From positions 32,785,439 to 32,849,438 of the forward strand of contig CM050450.1 of assembly GCA_027563935.2 (NCBI GenBank): a stretch of 64,000 nt of DNA, given 5' to 3'. A program made the translations under genes and the position numbers. Source of the stretch: Costus lasius. Taxonomy: Eukaryota; Streptophyta; Magnoliopsida; Zingiberales; Costaceae. Positions 46,001-59,112 of the stretch are shown here, one piece after another; positions within the stretch are counted from its first letter, which is position 1, and the number at the start of each line of letters is the position of its first letter. The notes beneath the pieces were generated by a model. It did no database searches. It was not told the origin of the DNA and worked only from the letters and a program-made list of their open reading frames with translations.

Positions 46001-47619
46001 GGCTCAGTCTGCACCTTGACATGCGCCAGATACCCCTTGCAGCCCTGGGCTAAAAGCTTCCTGGCCTGCAGATGAGATATCACCAAAGGCTCTTGTTCTG
46101 AAATCCGGCCTTGGATAACCAGTTGCTGTCCATCACTTAGATGCAGAGTAATTAGCTTTTCAAAACAATCTAAAGTAGCATGATAGGCAGACAGCCAATC
46201 CATGCCCAGAATGATGTCATAGTCTTTCATAGAAAGACTAATCAAGTCAATAGGTAAATCATATCCTTCTACCTTAATCAAACAGTCAGGGTATGTTATA
46301 TCTGTAGATACGGCCTCACCCATAGGTGTATGAACAGAAATACAGAAATCAAGTATCCTAGGCAACACAGGCAGACATGATGCAAAACATGCAGACACAA
46401 AGGATAAATTGGCACCAGGATCAAAAAGAATGCGTGCCAAATAACTAAACACATAAAGTGTACCTTCCACCACGGACTTCGAAGCCGAAGCATCCCTCTC
46501 CGCGATGGCATACACGTGAGTCTGCACAGTAGGCTTCTCACCCTGACCCTGTCCTCTAGCATCCGGCATAGGACAGTCCCTAATCATATGCCCCACCTTA
46601 CCACATCTGAAGCAAGCGCCAGTCTTCCTGTAGCACTCATTATCCTGATGTTTAGTACTCCCACAGTGGAGACACTTCTTGCCATTCTGAGAAACTGTGC
46701 TGGCTGGCTTCTGATAAGGTTGGTATCTGCCCTTATTGTCTTTCTTCCTCTTGAAATTCTTCTTATCCTTACCACCCAGAGTGGGTGCGTAAGTCACAGA
46801 AGTAGGGGCGGATGCAGTGACTGGAATAGTATCTGCAGCCATCTCAACAATGCACCTCTCAGCAGTGCGAGCCCTGTCTACCACTTCAGCATAAGTTTCC
46901 AAGTGTAGCATAGCTACCCTTGTCCTGATATCTTTCCTCAAACCCCGCTGAAACTTCTTGGCTCTTCTTTCCTCGGTGTTGACTAAGTGAGGAGCATACC
47001 CCGACAACCGAGCGAATGTGGCCTCATACTGATCCACCGTCAGGTCACCCTGCTCAAGGTGAATAAACTCCACCTCGCGCTCCTCAGATAAGCTAGAGGG
47101 GAAAAACTTGGCATTGAACTTCATCATGAAATACTGCCAATCAACATCTCTGGATTCAGTTGCCGCCAGTCTGACGACTCCCTTCCACCAGTCTTCAGCA
47201 TCTCCACGCAACATAAAGACAGACAAACATAGCTTGTCTGCATCATCACAGCGCAAAACCTGGAAAATCTTCTCCAGTGTCAAAAGCCAATCCTCAGCAG
47301 CTCTAGGCCCCGGACTACCATAAAATGCAGTCGGGTTCAGGTGCTGAAACTCTCGAACCAACCGAGCATATCGTTGATGTGCGCCATCACCCAGAGGAGA
47401 ACCAGCCGGTTGTGACTGTGTCTGAGACGGTGTCTGCGTCAGCCGCTGCAATAACTGTTGCTGAACCTCCATGTGTTGCGCCTGCTGCTGCTGCATCATC
47501 TGAGTTTGCTGCTGGATGAATGCGTTCTGTTGTTGCATCATAGCAGTCATAGCCTCCATGGCCTGCCTCAGATCAGACTGTTGATCACCGTTGCTACTAC
47601 TAGCTCTTGGTCGCACCAT
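43069..47619 (-). CDS. Gag-pol polyprotein of chromovirus C (1,516 aa, intact frame)
   Basis: Complete Ty3/gypsy polyprotein. Residues: Gln-rich N terminus 28-70 (likely coiled coil); gag core 80-260 with [12 protein letters not shown]; two zinc knuckles, CLHCG...C (316-329) and [14 protein letters not shown] (336-349); protease with [12 protein letters not shown]400, a DPG form instead of DSG/DTG; RT 590-780 with FIDD at 733-736; RNase H with YTDAS (D882), ELAAV and [10 protein letters not shown] (D944); integrase zinc site H1096, H1103, C1133, C1136; catalytic D1166, D1227, E1263 (35 residues between the last two); GPF at 1401-1403; group-II chromodomain about 1472-1509 ([17 protein letters not shown], then [19 protein letters not shown]). 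The chromodomain targets integration to heterochromatin in this family. ATG at 47,619 lies about 150 bp inside the 5' LTR. No stop or frameshift seen. Confidence 0.95.
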   Translation of the reverse strand: MVRPRASSSNGDQQSDLRQAMEAMTAMMQQQNAFIQQQTQMMQQQQAQHMEVQQQLLQRLTQTPSQTQSQPAGSPLGDGAHQRYARLVREFQHLNPTAFYGSPGPRAAEDWLLTLEKIFQVLRCDDADKLCLSVFMLRGDAEDWWKGVVRLAATESRDVDWQYFMMKFNAKFFPSSLSEEREVEFIHLEQGDLTVDQYEATFARLSGYAPHLVNTEERRAKKFQRGLRKDIRTRVAMLHLETYAEVVDRARTAERCIVEMAADTIPVTASAPTSVTYAPTLGGKDKKNFKRKKDNKGRYQPYQKPASTVSQNGKKCLHCGSTKHQDNECYRKTGACFRCGKVGHMIRDCPMPDARGQGQGEKPTVQTHVYAIAERDASASKSVVEGTLYVFSYLARILFDPGANLSFVSACFASCLPVLPRILDFCISVHTPMGEAVSTDITYPDCLIKVEGYDLPIDLISLSMKDYDIILGMDWLSAYHATLDCFEKLITLHLSDGQQLVIQGRISEQEPLVISHLQARKLLAQGCKGYLAHVKVQTEPDLDLAKIPVVREFADVFSDLSGLPPSREVEFGIELLPGTAPISKAPYRMATSELTELKKQLEELLEKGYIRPSVSPWGAPVLFVKKKDGTLRMCIDYRQLNQVTVKNKYPLPRIDDLFDQLQGAIVFSKIDLRSGYYQMSVREEDVPKTAFRTRYGHYEFLVMPFGLTNAPAVFMDLMNRVFHELLDKCVVVFIDDILIYSKNAQDHSQDLRKVLEILRLKRLYAKASKCEFWLDQIGFLGHIISSQGVSVDPVKVEAILHWGRPTTATEVRSFLGLAGYYRRFVEGFSKLAGPLTKLTKKNLKFLWSDDCESSFQELKKRLTSAPILIIPCDGEKFIVYTDASGKGLGAVLMQQGKVVAYASRQLKDYEVNYPTHDLELAAVVFALKIWRHYLFGQTFELFTDHQSLKYIFTQKELNMRQRRWLELIKDYDFTIQYQSGKANVVADALSRYPVTQIAALRVQEWRLLQEFSDMHLSVTPGERGGLLASLRVQSDLLQRLRSGQQSDQDILRWKERSEQDWDENFSMSDDGLLRFRGRVCVPEDPELRNEILKESHCTKYTVHPGSTKMYQDLKKTFWWHGMKKDVHLFVSRCLTCQTVKAEHQRPGGLMQSLPIPQWKWEHISMDFVCGLPNTRRNHDAVWVIVDRLTKSAHFLPIKMTYSLDRLAKLYIDEIVRLHGVPLDIVSDRDPRFLSRFWKKLQEDLGTNLSFSTAYHPQSDGQTERTIQTLEDLLRSYVIDWSVEWDLDLSLIEFTYNNSFHSSIQMAPYEALYGRKCRTPICWEETGDRTVLKSDAVQEATEKIREIQKKMKIAQDRQKSYADVRRRPLEFLVGEHVFLKVSPMKGVMRFGKRGKLSPRYIGPFDIIERIGPVAYRLALPPSLEHLHNVFHVSALRKYCSDPSHVLELEPLQLEENMTFVVKPLRIEDRKEKVLRNKVIPLVKVIWGNQSVEEASWEVEAEMRKEHPHLFSDGLGQL

Positions 47620-47752
47620 TTTTTTTTACCTGCATCACATAACACGGTAGAATAACAACCAATGTTCAATCACAAATCAGATCCTAACTTGGTTTCTAGC
47701 AATACACAAACAGAGTTTTCCTTCCCCGGAGTTTCTAATTGCTAGTAAAATT

Positions 47753-47764
47753 GCTCTGATACCA
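47753..47764 (-). other. Primer-binding site of element C
   Basis: Minus strand TGGTATCAGAGC (initiator Met-tRNA), two bases from the 5' LTR edge at 47,767. The leader to the gag ATG is only about 130 bp, in contrast to the 1.8-kb leaders of the Copia family. Confidence 0.9.
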
Positions 47765-47766
47765 TC

Positions 47767-50700
47767 TGTAACATCCCTCAGAATCACACCCCACACGCAT
47801 ACAAGTAAAATACGGGGTTTCAAAAATTTTTTACTCTTCCATTAAAACACAAGAAGAAAGCGGCATCGAAGGACATTACTACGGAACAGAAAACCGCACA
47901 GAACTGAATAGGATCGATTACTAGGAAATAGAAATCCGGAAATCCAGAAAAAATCCGGCAGCAAGTATTCTAAACTACTGCTGCACAGACACACATATCT
48001 TGTAACAACAACAAACGTCCACACTACACATATGTGGAATTTCAGAAATATACAGAACTGATTATTCAGATACTAAAATAAACAACACAAATTCGGTTAC
48101 ACATCTCAAATCGGACATTTCAAAATAAGAACCAATTCAATAAAAGAATCCAAGACTTGTATCCAATAATTTAAACGAAACAACTATAATATAATATCCT
48201 GAAAACAGGCATAAGCCCTCAGGAGATAAAACATGTCATATAGGTCATAATAAATTAGGCACGCAGGCCTGATAAATCTTTAGAAGACTATTCTTAGAAA
48301 TGACATCAAACATTAGCGTCATATTAGCTGTAGCAATTACTGTCTTGATGTCTCACCTGAAAACATTTAAACAACGGAGGTGAGCTAAAAAGCTCAGTGA
48401 GTAAAAGACACTAAAAGTCATCCATAGTACACATCAAAAATATCATACTTAAGTTGAAATTCTTTTTATTTAACAGATAAGATAAATCAACTTAACATGC
48501 ATGCTCATATCAGAAACAAACAAAATCAAATACAGATACTTGTAACAATAGGCATCAAACAGGTAGGATATGAATATACCAACCCATACCAACTAACCAC
48601 ACCGCCTAATACATCTAAATACAGATCGAAACAGAACTACAGAAATCAGAACTGACAGACAGAAAATCAGAATTTTCAGAGTCCAAACGGATAGTCTACA
48701 TCGGAAACAGAAAGGCCACAGAAGGCCTGATGACCACAGAAGGTCTGACCCCACCTCTGCCGAGGACGAGACAATGCATGCATATCAGAAACAGAATGGT
48801 AAAGGAGATATCAGTGGGTGGCCCCCGTCTTGTCAGGACGTGGCACTCTGGTCTCCAATACCCAGAACAGAATGGTAGAGGAGGTATCAGTGGGTGGCCC
48901 CCGTCTTGTTAGGACGTGGCACTCTGGCCTCCAAAACCCAGAACTGAATGGTAGAGGAGGTATCAGTGGGTGGCCCCCGTCTTGTTAGGACGTGGCACTC
49001 TGGCCTCCAAAACCCAGAACTGAATGGTAGAGGAGGTATCAGTGGGTGGCCCCCGTCTTGTTAGGACGTGGCACTCTGGCCTCCAAAACCCAGAACTGAA
49101 TGGTAGAGGAGGTATCAGTGGGTGGCCCCCGTCTTGTTAGGACGTGGCACTCTGGCCTCCAAAACCCAGAACTGAATGGTAGAGGAGGTATCAGTGGGTG
49201 GCCCCCGTCTTGTTAGGACGTGGCACTCTGGCCTCCAATACCCAGAACAGAAATAGTGTCTCAAGGGTCGTAGTAGACTATCAGCACCATTACAGCGCCA
49301 CAGAAGGAGGGTAAGGACACGGAAGAGTGCTACACTAGGGCATAATTTTACAGAACAGATTATACTGAAACAGAGAAGTAGGATCAACCACTACTTAATT
49401 CTTACATTATGCCCAAAGTCTAACAAACCAGAAAATGACACACCCCAATATCCAGTCCTTAAACACAGAACAGAAATTATATGAGTGAATTCCTTACAAC
49501 TAACCTTAATTCATGTCAAACCATTCTATGTTCTCACAAATGTTTTAACACATTCAAGGTTTTCAGAAACTTCACAACATATAAACAGAACAGGAAATAT
49601 CCACATAACAAACAATTAAATACAGAACAGAAATTATTCATATAACAAACATTTAAATACAGAACAGAAATTATTCATGAAATAATCTCCTCAAAATTCC
49701 TAAAACCGTGAGCTATAAAATTACTGTAAGGGGCGCCACTTTCAGAACCTTAACAGAACGTACAAATTTCATGTAATTAATTTCAGTCCCCCACTACAGA
49801 TAATTTTAATTACACGTTTGTGAAGAAAATTGACAAAAGCCCCAAAATTGGCTCGAAACATGATTTTCAAAAATTCCTAAGTTCTTAGTTAAATCCCCAA
49901 TTTTGTTTTCTCTAAAATTTCCCATCAAGCAAATAAATTTTAGAAGAACTACAGACCACAATTTAAGAGGTTAAACCATACAATGTAAATTTTTCTCACA
50001 AAGGAATATTCGTCTAACCAAAACATAGCAGATTTATATTGTCAGTTTGCAAAATATATTTTTAGTCCAATTTCGAACCAAAGCTAGTCAATATTGTATT
50101 CAAAATGAAGCTCTCTGAATCTAGTTTCCAATAAAACTGGTTTCACAAGATTTCAAATTTTAGACAGGAAGATATATGGGTTCGAACATAGGAAGGTCAG
50201 AATTTCAGATTTCAAGAAAACAGATTCATATATCAGACTTGCGACATTTATTTCAGATCCAATAACTAATCGAAAATAGGCGTTATGGGAGTCAAAATAA
50301 AGCTCTTCGAGCCTACGGTCTAATAAAACTGATTTGACAAGATTTCGAGCTATACCTAGGGAGATATGATGGTTCGAACACATAAAGGTCGAAATCCAGA
50401 ATTTCAGAAAACTGATTTTGTACAGCTGGATTGCAATACAGATTGAAATACGAATACCGCTCGGATATGGTCGATATCATATTCAAATTAAAGCCAAACA
50501 TATCTAGTTTCATACAAAATTTATCTCGTGCGATTTGGATCTATAGGCCATGAGATATTGGGGTATAGTACACAAAGGTCAGATTAGAGAATGCAGACTT
50601 TCAGCAGAACAGGATTTTAAACCCTATAATTATTTGAATTCAACCCATACGGATAATCATGGCAAATAACGAATTTTAATTCGGATTAGACTCCTTAGGA

Positions 50701-51235
50701 TCGAATTACTCACCAGAAAAATCGCCCACAGAGAAAACGCCAAAACAGAGGGTCAGGGATCTCCAGAAAGTTCGTCCACCACCAGTCTGCCACCACCAGC
50801 GTCAGAAGTTTGCAGGAGGCGCCAAACACAGTGAGGGGCGACAACACAGGCGGCTAGGGCAAGAAACAAACCAAAAATCGTGAGGGAGAGGAGCTCTCAC
50901 GAATTTCCCCTTTTTTTTTTTTTTTTTTTTCACCCCAAACGGATCCAAGATCCAATAGCCCAATTAACTTAAGTGGAAATCGGCTTTAATGGGCTTACCT
51001 GGGCTTAACCACCATGCGCCACTCCAATAACACAGAAATATGCGCCACCATGGTGGAAGAATTCCAGGAGCAAATAGTCAAGGTTGAGGGTTCGAAGCCC
51101 CAACAAAAATAATTATTTTTGCCCTGTAGGGAAAAGTCCTACAATTAGGCAAAAATCCCAAAATTTTAACCGATAAAAATACAGAAACTGAATTTCTAAC
51201 CTTAAATCATAATTCAGAAAATCAAGGGCGTTACA
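47767..51235 (-). repeat. 5' LTR of element C
   Basis: 3,469 bp, identical to 39,569-43,038 in everything I compared except one missing T near 50,563. Includes the same six 76-bp units and 20-T run. Confidence 0.95.
48789..49248. repeat. Six tandem 76-bp units in the 5' LTR of C
   Basis: Same array as at 40,591-41,050, shifted by 8,198 bp, with the same copy number. Confidence 0.95.
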
Positions 51236-51240
51236 GAGAG

Positions 51241-51672
51241 GAGTCTCGAGAGTAGAAGATGGGCGACGAGAGAAGCGTTACCCTCGAACGTGGAGGCGTG
51301 CTTCTATTTTGGAAAAATTCAACTTCCAAAAATAGCAAGCCCTCAACGCATGATGCGTTCACTCCAAGTGAACCGATCGCATCTTCTTCTCCCTTTGAAC
51401 CATGCGTTCATATAATGAACCGGTTCTATAGAATTTGGTTCAAAGACCAAATCAAACCAAGCCTTGGTCTAGACCTTATTAAACCGAAAGGCTCAAGATC
51501 TAACCACACATCTCTTGATGCTCTTGATCTCATCGATCTAGCATCAATTCTCTCGATCGAAGCTTACCGATCTCAAGCCCTAATCAATCAAACATGATCA
51601 AACCAGATCTCACTTACAATCAGAGTTTAAACTCCTTTAAACTGAACCTAAACAATTCAGTCCACACGATCT
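51241..51672 (-). repeat. 5' LTR of Copia A, piece 2 of 3
   Basis: Continues piece 1 after element C (GAGAG then GAGTCTCGAGAG, as at 23,053 in the intact LTR). It ends with GATCT, the duplication of element D. Two substitutions from the 3' LTR (CGATCGCATC/CGATCACATC and GATCAAACC/GATCAGACC). Confidence 0.9.
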
Positions 51673-53363
51673 TGTTGGGGTATGCCCTTAAGGCTAATGT
51701 TTGAGGCCTTGGGATTATATCAGTATCATGTATAAACTCTTATGTTTATAAAGGCAATGGTTATTATTCAGGTTGTTATATCATCTGCAGCAATATGTAT
51801 ACTTCTGAATAATGTCTCAATGCTGTTCAGCTAGGCTGACATGCAGTATTGTCCTTAGTCGAGATATCTTGGTGAACTTGAGACAGCCTTGATATGATTG
51901 AGACTAATATGTGTTCTAATCTTATAGGATGCTTCGAGCATGGAATAAGATGTAGACTCATGGGTACATTGGATGTACTGGACAGACCCTACTTAGGATG
52001 TTCAATTGCTTGTCACAATGTGAATAATCCTTATATGCAAACAAGTGGCATATTTCCTCTGACTTGAGATCACTTCTGTTTCTAAATGATGATTGGCATT
52101 GTTTTGAGGTAGTTCAATATCATTTGAAACATAATGGTTATAGACTATCTTGGATAATGAGCATGAGTCATGTTAGGGCACTAGTGATAGATATAGGATT
52201 GCCGTCTCCTTGTTTGGAGTGTGATGTTCTAAAGGGGCCCCCCTGGATGAGATGATTGAGAAAGTGTATGGCCATACCCAGATGACTGTGTTCATCTGAT
52301 CTAATCATTCTCATCATATTGGAGTCACAGGCTTGACACGCTTGTCCAATAAGAACATCCAGTGGCAAAGGAAACATGTATGCCTAGTGAAGTGGATTCA
52401 CACTTGTGCTGTGGTTTGGGTGTAGTCTTGGAAGACTCTTTCCTTTATATCAGGAGACAGTGATGTGTTGCTAGATACCCCTCACTGATCGTGATAACGT
52501 AAGTTATCGTTACCGACATTTAAAGGAAACCCTTAGGGTCGCACAATTTGATGATATGGCTTACTCATGTCAGATCGTGTGGACTGAATTGTTTCGGTTC
52601 ATTTTAAAGGGATTTAAACTCTGATTGTAAGTGAGATCTGGTCTGATCATGTTTGATTGATTAGGGCTTGAGATCGGTAAGCTTCGATCGAGAGAAGTGA
52701 TGCTAGATTGGTGAGATCAAGAGCATCGAGAGATCAACGGTTAGATCTTGAACCTTTGGGTTTAATGAGATCTAGATCAAAGGCTTGGCTTAATTGGTCA
52801 TTGAACCAAATGTCATTGAACCGGCTCATGTGTGAGTGCTTGGTTCAAATGAAAGAGATGAGCGTTCGGTTCACTTGGGTGAACGTATGAACGCATGAGC
52901 ATTGAGGGCTTTCTATATTTGGAAATTAGGTTTTCCAATTTGAGAGTAACGCCCCACGTTTGTGTGGAACACCTCTTGCTCTCGTTCTCTTCTCCTTTCG
53001 ACGACACTCTCGTGGGTGAAGGAGGTTAACGCTTTGGAGAAAATTCAGCCAAGCAAGAGTTCATCTCTCAATTCCCTTCAAGCGATCAAGGAGACTTGAA
53101 GGTCTTTGCTAGCACAAAGAACATCAAGGAGAAGCCATCTCTCTTCTTGTGTGCGGCACCTTTGGAGGAGAGCCCTTTCGATCTCTGCTTCCAAGACGCC
53201 ATCCATCAAATGGCATTGGTATGAATCTTTCGATCTTTACAAGGTTTTAAAGTTGATCATATGAATATATCACATGCGATCCTTATGAAACCCTAATTCC
53301 GCTGCCAAAAATTTTACATGCGCCACTTTAGGGTTTCGCCCCCCTTTGCTTAGGGGACTTTCA
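51673..53363 (+). repeat. 5' LTR of Copia D
   Basis: 1,691 bp, TGTTGGGGTATGCCC...GGGGACTTTCA. CCTTTATATCAGG at 52,442-52,454 is a candidate TATA region at a position conserved in the other family LTRs. Confidence 0.95.
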
Positions 53364-53365
53364 AT

Positions 53366-53377
53366 TGGTATCAGAGC
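53366..53377 (+). other. Primer-binding site of Copia D
   Basis: TGGTATCAGAGC, matching initiator Met-tRNA, two bases after the 5' LTR. Confidence 0.9.
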
Positions 53378-55203
53378 ATATGGTTTATATATGTTCATAT
53401 GATTGCTTGATCTTCATGCTTGATCCATGTATGCGCTTTTGATTAGATCTAAGGTTACATGCGAAAATTGTTGTAAACATATGTGAGTTGGCGAAAATAC
53501 ATGCTTATCATTGATGTATGTTTTCTCCTTGGCGCATGTTTGTTGGCGCATGCTTTAGTTTTTCTCAAAACAAAAGGACTTGCGCGCCCTTCATTAGATC
53601 TAATAAGCGCCTACTATAAACCCTTAGACGGGTTATTAGGGTTGAAGTCTTAGTCTAGTTAAGATCCAAACAGTCTGATCAGACCATCTAACAGCCTAGA
53701 TGGGTCGACCAGATGGCACCTGTGCACAAGCACGAGGTGGCTATAGGTCGACTGCAGACAGGCGTGTAGCGATGTCTGGTTGAGAAACCAGTGAACGTGC
53801 ATGAGTTAGGCCCGGGGTCACACCCGCTTGCCTGAACTCATGAGGGTCGTTCAGCCCGTTGCATGCATTGTTGACCACTGGGTCGACTCAAGTCAGTTAG
53901 GACTTGATGCACGCAAGGGCAGTGGGTCTGACTAGGTCTGATGAGTGGATCCCTATTAATGGACCATTGTAAGGTAGTAGGGCACATAAGGAAAATAAAA
54001 TTGATGCCAATGGGTTTTTCAAAAATTTTATTTTCTGGTTTGGATCACATGTTGATTGGATGCCATGATGCGTGTTTATTTAATCTTATGTGGGCTGCCT
54101 ATTCAATGTGTGCTGTGCTGGGGCCTGCGTGCCTGGATTAAAATTGTAAATTAATATTTTTTTGATCTGCGTATCACATTTTAATTAATTTATTGTGTAA
54201 TTGACCTGCGTGTCAATCATGTCTAGATAGATTAAATTGTATTTTAATCAGACATGAGCACAGAGCACACTTGGCAGAGGCGCATGCAGCAGAGGCTTGA
54301 CCAGGTGGGAGGTCTAGGGTTCGACCCTATGACAGGCGCATTTACCTGGTGGGCGCACCTGAGCTGCAGTGGGCGCTTGGGCCTGGGTTGGGCCAGAAGA
54401 GATGCAAAAGACCCATGAAGAGCTCAAGTGAAGACTTAAGTTAAATTAAGGTCTTACCTAGGGTTAATGGGCTTTTACCACATAAGATCAGCATGCTTTC
54501 TATTTATTGTTTATATAACTAGAATTGCATGATTTAATCTTCTGCTATCACCATAGGAATTGTATGATAGTTAAGAAGATAAAAGACCGTTAAAATCCAA
54601 CGCTAAAATATCAAGCACGTAAGCCTTCTGACGCGAAACCTCACTGTTCTGACTATCGTTGGGGCCGTGTTGTACCCACTCAGTGGGCACGCCCATCTAT
54701 CTTCAGACGGTGTGTGATTACACCTGCGTGTTACAGGAAGGGATTTATCGCTTCTCGTTGCTCAGCATAGCACGTGGTGGTCCAGGGAGTAGGTCGGGTC
54801 AGCTTGACCATGTAGGATACATACTGAGCATATGTTAGCTATATGGAGGCAGCCATCTGAGGGATCAGAGACTGTGTTGTACCAACTCAGTTGGCACAGT
54901 CTGCTGGATTGCCCAGATGAAGGGGAATCGCACGGGTTGGCGATTGGCAGGGATTGCCTACCAGAGATTAGTGCTTGTACTCTCTGTGCATCTTATCTCG
55001 CCTGAGCGGGACGCGGAGATCAAGTATGAAATCTGGATCCCATCTCACTAAAAGAGTGTTACTCTTTCGGACTGTTTTACTGGATTTTTCAGTCAGATAA
55101 AATAGTGAGAAAAGAATCTTTCTTAAGTCCTGGATTGATTCTAAACATTGATACTGACCTTGCTGTTCTTGCAATGTTGTAGATTTCTGTAGCAACGAAC
55201 ACC
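53378..55203 (+). other. Untranslated leader of Copia D
   Basis: About 1.83 kb, non-coding, homologous over its length to the leaders of A and B in reverse complement. The block 54,600-55,060 (AACGCTAAAATATCAAGCAC through GGATCCCATCTCACTAAAAG) is well conserved among the three copies. Confidence 0.85.
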
Positions 55204-58200
55204 ACGAATTTCAATGTGCGATCCCTACTGGAAACGGAGAAGTTTGCGGGGCCAAACTTCTCGGACTGGTACGGACACCTTAAGATTGTTCTTAAGGCAG
55301 AGAGGAAACTGTATGTCCTCGAGACGGCTATACCGCCTCAACCCGCTGCGAACGCCGCAAGGGCGGTTCGGGAAGCCTATGAAAAGCATGTCAATGATAG
55401 CATTGATGTCGCTTGCCTGATGCTTGCGTCTATGACGCCAGAGCTGCAGCGTCAGCATGAGGATCTATCTGCTATACAGATTATAGCAAACCTCAAGATG
55501 CTGTATGCTGCACAGGCTAGGACTGAACGCTACAATTTGACTAAGCTTTTCTTTCAGAGCAAACTGGCTGAAGGGAGTCCAGTGGGAGCTCACGTACACA
55601 AGATGATTGGGTACAAAGAGGCTCTAGAGAAACTGGGACATACCGTCAATCAGGAGCTTGCTGTAGACATCATTCTTCAGTCTCTCCCCCGGCCTCTTTC
55701 GATCCGTTCATTATTAACTTTAATATGAACAAGATCGACTGTACCCCGGCAGAGTTACTGAACATGCTCTTGACTACAGAATTGACTCTAAAGGGAAAGC
55801 CTTCAACCTCTATCTTGATGGTTCCTTCTAGGAACAAGAAGAAGGGGAAGAAGGGCAAAGCCCCTGTCAAGAGCTACAACAAGGCTCTGAAACAAAAGGT
55901 TAAGCGGTCGAAGGAATACAGATGTTTCCATTGTGGCCAGCTTGGTCACTAGAAAAAGGACTGTAAAGCGCTCCAAGGAGACAAGAAGGGAAGCATTGCT
56001 TCTGGCTCAGGTATATTTGTGACTGAAGTCATGATATCTTCTTCTTCTATATCATGGGTGTTGGACACTGCATGTGGAGTTCACATTTGTTCAAATGTAC
56101 AGGAACTCAAGAGAAGAAGACAGGTGGGACAGCATGAGGTGGACCTACGAGTTGGAAACGGGGCACGGGTTGCTGCTGTTGCTGTAGGAGTTTATTACAT
56201 CTCATTACCATCTGGACTTGTATTAGAACTAAACAATTGTTACTTTGTACCAAGCATTACCAAAAAATATTATCTCTATTCCTGCTCTTGTCAGGAAAGG
56301 GTTTTCCTTTGAATGCAATATTTCAAAGTGTGTGATTTCTTATGATAATATTGTTTATGCTTCTGGATCAATTAACAATGGGTTATTCATGTTGGACATG
56401 GAATGTTCTGTACAAAATATTGATAATAAGAAAGCCAAGTATGCTGATGACAGCACCTTGCTATGGCATAGTCGTTTAGGCCATATTAACAAGAAACGCA
56501 TTAAGCGGTTGCATGACCATGGACTGCTGGGATCATTCTCCTATGAGGAGATTGATACATGCAAAGCTTGTTTAATGGGTAAAATGACGAAGTCTCCTTT
56601 TTCTAATAAAGGTCAAAGGGCTTCAGGTTTACTTGACCTTATACACAGTGATGTGTGTGGGCCATTTAGTAAACATGCCAGAGGTGGCTATCTATACTTC
56701 ATTACCTTTACTGATGATTTCAGTAGATACGGGTATGTCTATCTAATGAGACATAAGAGTGAATCTTTTGACAAGTTCAAAGAGTTCAAAAATGAAGTAC
56801 AGCATCAACTAGGCCGAAATATCAAGGCACTTCGCTCAGATCGAGGTGGAGAATACCTAAGTCGAGAGTTTACTGACTATCTGAAGGAGTGTGGGGTTAT
56901 CACACAGCTCACTCCGCCAGGAACACCGCAATGGAATGGTGTGTCCGAAAGGAGGAACAGAACCTTATTGGATATGGTTCGTTGTATGATGAGTCAGGCT
57001 ACTCTACCTTACTCCTTTTGGGGATTTGCACTGGAAACAGCTGCAAAGGTACTAAACCGAGTGCCATCCAAGGCAGTTTCAAAGACTCCATATGAGTTAT
57101 GGTATGGGAAACAGCCGAGCTTGACGTTTATCAAGATCTGGGGTTGCGAGGCTTATGTCAAAAAGCTCGCCTCTGGGAAACTAGAGAGCAGATCTGAGAA
57201 ATGCATCTTTGTCGGTTACCCTAAGGAAACTAAGGGTTATTATTTCTACGATCCCAAAGAGAACAAGGTATTTGTTGCTCGGACGGCTATTTTTCTTGAG
57301 AAGGAATTTCTTCTGCAAGAGGCCAGTGGGAGAGAAATAAAGCTGGATGAGAATCCAGAAGAAGGACAAAGTAGTCAAGCACAGTTGGATGAGCCTGAGC
57401 CAGTAGGTCAGGTTATTGAACAACCTGAGGCTCAGATATCACGGGAACCGCAAAGATCGGGAAGGATCCGTCGACAGCCTGAGCGCTATGACGGAGTCTA
57501 CATCATTGATCATGATGAACCCCTTACTTATGCGGATGCGGTCAGTGGACTGGAATCAGCGAGATGGCTTGAAGCTATGCGAGCCGAGATGGACTCCATG
57601 TCAGATAACCAAGTCTGGGATTTTGGTTGATCCGCCTCCGGGAGTAATCCCTATAGGCTGTAAATGGATCTTCAAGAAGAAGAATGACATGGATGGTAAC
57701 GTGGTTACCTATAAAGGCAGGCTACTTGCGAAAGGTTTCAAACAAATCTACGGGATAGATTACGATGAAACTTTCTCTCCTGTAGCCATGTTCAAGTCTA
57801 TTCGGATCATTCTCGCAATAGCAGCATATTACGATTATGAGATCTGGCAGATGGATGTGAAGACCGCTTTCCTTAATGGAAATCTGGATCAGGATGTGTA
57901 TATGACACAACCTGAAGGTTTCACTAATCCATCAGATCGTCATAAAATATGCAAGTTAAAGAAGTCCATTTATGGACTTAAACAAGCATCAAGAAGCTGG
58001 AATATTCGTTTTGATGAATCAATCTGTGAATTTGGTTTCATCAAGAATGAAGATGACCCGTGTGTATATAAGAGGTTTAGTGGGAGCGTAATTACTTTCC
58101 TAGTCCTCTACGTCGATGATATCTTAATCATTGGAAACGATATTCCTGAAATGCATGCAGTTAAGGCATGGCTAAGAAAATGTTTCTAGATGAAAGATCT

Positions 58201-59092
58201 AGGAGAAGCAGCCTATGTATTAGGTGTGAAGATCTACAGAGATAGATCTAAGAGGCTTCTCGGGCTGTGCCAGAGTACTTACATCGATAAAGTCCTGGAG
58301 AGATTTCATTTAGAGAATTCTAAAGGAGGATATCTTCCAGTCAGACATGGTCTGAATCTTTCAAAGAGTCAGTGTCCACAAACACAGACTGAGAAAGATG
58401 AAATGGACAATACGCCTTATGCTTCGGCTATTGGGTCCATTATGTATGCGATGTTGTGTACTCGCCCAGACGTCGCTTACGGGTTAAGCGTGACCAGTCG
58501 ATTCCAAAGTAATCCAGGTCAGGCACACTGGATTGCAGTCAAGAACATTTTAAAATATCTGCGGAGGACCAAAGATATGTTCTTGGTGTATGGTGGTCAG
58601 GAAGAACTCAGTATTGAAGGATATACTGACGCTTCATTCCAATCTGACTAGGATGATTTCCGATCGCAATCAGGCTATGTTTTTAGCATGAATGGAGGTG
58701 CAGTGGTGTGGAAAAGTTTCAAACAATCTATCGTTGCTGATTCCACAACAGAAGCCGAGTATGTTGCAGCCTCGGAAGCATCCAAGGAGGCAGTGTGGAT
58801 TCGTAAGTTCGTTCAGGAACTTGGTGTTGTTCCTTCGAGTGCAGATCCTTTGGTTATCTTTTGTGATAACACTGGAGCAATCGCACAAGCAAAGGAACCA
58901 CGGTCGCACCAGAAGTCCAAGCACATACAGAGACGGTTTCACTTGATCCGGGAGATCATTGATCGAGGCGAGATAAAAATCTGCAAGGTTCATACAGATG
59001 ACAATCTGGCAGACCCGCTTACAAAGCCTCTGGCGCAGCAGAAGCATGAGAAGCACTGTAATAATATGGGTTTGAGATTTCTCAACCATTAG
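55204..59092 (+). pseudogene. Copia D gag-pol, frameshifted and with stops
   Basis: Aligned with B: the start codon position is ACG (55,204). Lesions in order: +2 in a C run near 55,690 (five C against three in A); TAG at 55,950 replacing Trp of the zinc knuckle CFHCGQLGHWKKDC; +1 in an A run near 56,265; +1 in a T run near 57,622; TAG at 58,187 (CAG); TAG at 58,649 (CAG). Domains are otherwise recognisable: gag, protease LDTACGVHIC, integrase zinc motif with intact CKAC, core with SDRGGEY and GVSERRNRT, RT with YVDD near 58,110, RNase H to the normal end GLRFLNH at 59,092. Frameshifts all fall in homopolymers, so consensus errors are possible. Confidence 0.9.
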
Positions 59093-59101
59093 ATTAAGTG
59101 C

Positions 59102-59112
59102 AAGTGGGAGAT
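59102..59112 (+). other. Polypurine tract of Copia D
   Basis: AAGTGGGAGAT directly before the 3' LTR start TGTTGGGG; same as in A and B. Confidence 0.85.

Larger units (their letters stand above)
39569..51235 (-). mobile_element. Tekay/Del-like chromovirus C, full length
   Basis: 11,667 bp inserted in the 5' LTR of A with perfect GAGAG duplications (39,564-39,568, 51,236-51,240). LTRs of 3,470 and 3,469 bp differ, as far as I could see, by one base (GGGGTTATAG/GGGGTATAG). It has a primer site, one uninterrupted gag-pol frame and a polypurine tract. Long LTRs, TGTAACGCCC start and a C-terminal group-II chromodomain point to the Tekay/Del clade. Best candidate for an active element here. Confidence 0.95.

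Noticed and set aside
46516..46908. 130-codon plus-strand open frame inside chromovirus C
   Set aside because: Antisense shadow of the intact gag region.
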